IMG/VR virus record: IMGVR_UViG_3300005913_000088
Span: 1-24,756 of that record
Length of the DNA: 24,756 nt
From: a virus
Reading direction: 5' to 3' (one strand)
The position numbers were made by a program, and so were the translations under genes. Shown in pieces: positions 23,790-24,756 of the stretch. The notes beneath the pieces are model-generated. The model had not been told where the DNA came from and ran no database searches. It saw only the letters and a program-made list of their open reading frames with translations. How positions within the stretch are numbered: the first letter of the stretch is position 1; every line of letters begins with the position of its first letter.

Positions 23790-24182
23790 ATGAACGTATA
23801 TCAAACAGATTTAAACGGTGTCTACGTAGGCAACACAGTAGCAGACCAAGACCCTTTGGATGGCACTAATTGGCTTATCCCAGCGGGTTGTGTAGAGACC
23901 GCACCACCAACAGTAACTGACACACAACTTGCTAGGTGGGGTGGTACAGAGTGGGTTGTAGAAACTATACCCGTTGTAGAGATTGATCCAGAACCTGAAC
24001 CTACTGCACCAGAGGTTTTAGCCCGTGCAAAACGTAATAGGCTGTTGAGTACTTCAGATTGGACACAGGTTGATGACTCTCCTGTAGATAAGTCTGCATG
24101 GGCAACATATAGACAACTTCTACGGGACGTCCCGCAACAAGCCGATTTTCCTGACGTCACTTGGCCCACTAAACCATCTTAA
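23790..24182 (+). CDS. Probable tail fibre assembly chaperone
   Basis: This 130-residue protein directly follows the tail fibre. The N-terminal part has W-x-x-P (NWLIPAGCVETAPP) and RWGGTEWVVE segments. The C-terminal part, about 79-129, is the diagnostic RNRLLSTSDWTQVDDSPVD followed by ATYRQLLRDVPQQ and DVTWPTKP, matching phage tail-assembly chaperone domains (Phage_tail_APC type). It probably helps the fibre fold or attach. A Pro/Glu-rich linker (VEIDPEPEPTAPE) separates the parts. AAGGGG just upstream is the ribosome site. The product should act with the fibre of the same phage. Confidence 0.75.
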   Translation: MNVYQTDLNGVYVGNTVADQDPLDGTNWLIPAGCVETAPPTVTDTQLARWGGTEWVVETIPVVEIDPEPEPTAPEVLARAKRNRLLSTSDWTQVDDSPVDKSAWATYRQLLRDVPQQADFPDVTWPTKPS

Positions 24183-24192
24183 GGAGCAACCA

Positions 24193-24573
24193 ATGGGATA
24201 CAAACTAGGACTACGAAGTAAGCAGAACTTGTCTGGGGTACATCCTGACATGGTTGCTGTTGTTACAAGAGCGTTAGAGATTAGTGAAAAGGACTTTAGT
24301 GTAACTGAGGGTGTTCGTAACATTGAACGTCAGCGTATGCTTAAGAAGACAGGCAAGTCAACTACACTTAAGTCTCGTCATCTGACAGGACATGCAGTAG
24401 ATGTTGTACCTTATCCTGTGTCGTGGGAGTGGGACGAGTTCTACCCTATTGGTGATGCTATGAAAGCTGCTGCCAAGGAGTTAGATATTAAAATTGTTTG
24501 GGGTGGCGATTGGAAGAAGTTCCCGGACGGTCCTCATTTTCAGCTAGACTGGAAAGCCTACCCCTGTGACTAG
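24193..24573 (+). CDS. Endolysin, M15-family D-Ala/L-Ala-D-Glu type peptidase
   Basis: This 126-residue enzyme carries the M15 zinc peptidase signature: SRHLTGHAVD (61-70) with H63 and D70 as zinc ligands, and PDGPHFQLD with D112 as likely catalytic residue and H115 as third ligand. WGGDW (103-107) is also typical. It resembles T5-type L-alanyl-D-glutamate peptidase endolysins and should cut cell-wall peptide crosslinks at lysis. No signal peptide is present, so release depends on a holin. AAGGAG at 24181-24186, overlapping the previous stop, is a strong ribosome site for ATG 24193. The exact bond cleaved cannot be told from sequence alone. Confidence 0.88.
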   Translation: MGYKLGLRSKQNLSGVHPDMVAVVTRALEISEKDFSVTEGVRNIERQRMLKKTGKSTTLKSRHLTGHAVDVVPYPVSWEWDEFYPIGDAMKAAAKELDIKIVWGGDWKKFPDGPHFQLDWKAYPCD

Positions 24574-24595
24574 GGGGGTAGAAGAGTGCTTTGTA

Positions 24596-24756
24596 ATGGG
24601 TAAAAATATATCGGCAAGTTTGTTGTTTGCCTTAGTACTACAAGCTGCAATGATAGTTTGGAGTATATCACAGATGAGGGCAGACGTAGATGCTAACTCG
24701 TCATCTATAGTTAGAATAAGTGCTGATGTTAAGGCTGTTGAAACATCCTCAGTTAC
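24596..24756 (+). CDS. Partial small membrane protein, possible holin or other lysis accessory
   Basis: The reading frame from ATG 24596 is open to the window end (about 53 residues). It begins MGKNISASLLFALVLQAAMI and continues VWSISQMRADVDANSSS. One membrane segment near residues 5-25 is followed by a polar region (VRISADVKAVETSSV) that could form a coiled coil. A weak ribosome site (AAGAG at 24582-24586) precedes it. Position after the endolysin and one N-terminal membrane segment suggest a holin or spanin-like protein, but the gene is cut by the window and a firm call is not possible. Confidence 0.5.
   Translation, partial: MGKNISASLLFALVLQAAMIVWSISQMRADVDANSSSIVRISADVKAVETSSV

Noticed and set aside
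1-24756. tRNA genes, integrase, attachment sites, cos site or insertion sequences
   Set aside because: No cloverleaf-like segment, recombinase motif, terminal inverted repeat with transposase, or recognisable cos-like structure was seen.

Overview
The window is a contiguous stretch of a tailed-phage (siphovirus-type) genome or prophage, covering nearly the whole virion module. All supported genes lie on the + strand, tightly packed, with frequent TAATG stop/start overlaps. Composition is moderately AT-rich. The terminase motif and the tail gene order (tape measure, distal tail, hub-like protein, small enzyme, J-like tip) resemble phages and gene transfer agents of Rhodobacterales. A marine alphaproteobacterial host is therefore a reasonable guess, but the sequence does not prove it. 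No integrase, repressor, replication gene or tRNA was found.

Layout: 1-271 is an AT-rich leader with palindromes and a possible 29-residue membrane peptide. 272-3408 is the packaging block (small and large terminase, portal). 3408-8651 is a 5.2 kb block of five virion or adhesin-like genes between portal and protease. It includes a fibre-like protein ending in a five-repeat beta-propeller and a 665-residue beta-rich protein. 8651-11761 is the capsid block: an XkdF-type prohead protease with an N-terminal DUF5872-like domain, a separate ORF carrying the protease C-terminal signature plus a scaffold-like region, a decoration protein and the major capsid protein. 11822-13912 holds one unknown gene and the neck (adaptor, stopper, gp10-like protein, tail terminator). 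13950-18436 holds the tail tube, the tail assembly chaperones joined by a probable -1 frameshift, and the tape measure protein. 18446-22884 is the tail tip, with a GNAT acetyltransferase where related clusters usually have an NlpC/P60 peptidase. 22884-24182 holds a collar-domain tail fibre and its probable assembly chaperone. 24193 to the end holds an M15-type endolysin and the start of a small membrane protein, possibly a holin or other lysis protein.

Together these genes package DNA (terminase and portal), build and mature the head (protease, scaffold, decoration and major capsid proteins), close it (neck), build a tail of roughly 135 nm as estimated from the 910-residue tape measure, recognise the host (tip, fibre and possibly the propeller protein), and lyse it. 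The most notable features are the frameshift signal in the tail chaperones, the split protease/scaffold, a pair of related intergenic elements after the two most abundant structural genes (one able to form a pseudoknot), the acetyltransferase in the tail tip operon, and the adhesin-like block inside the head genes.
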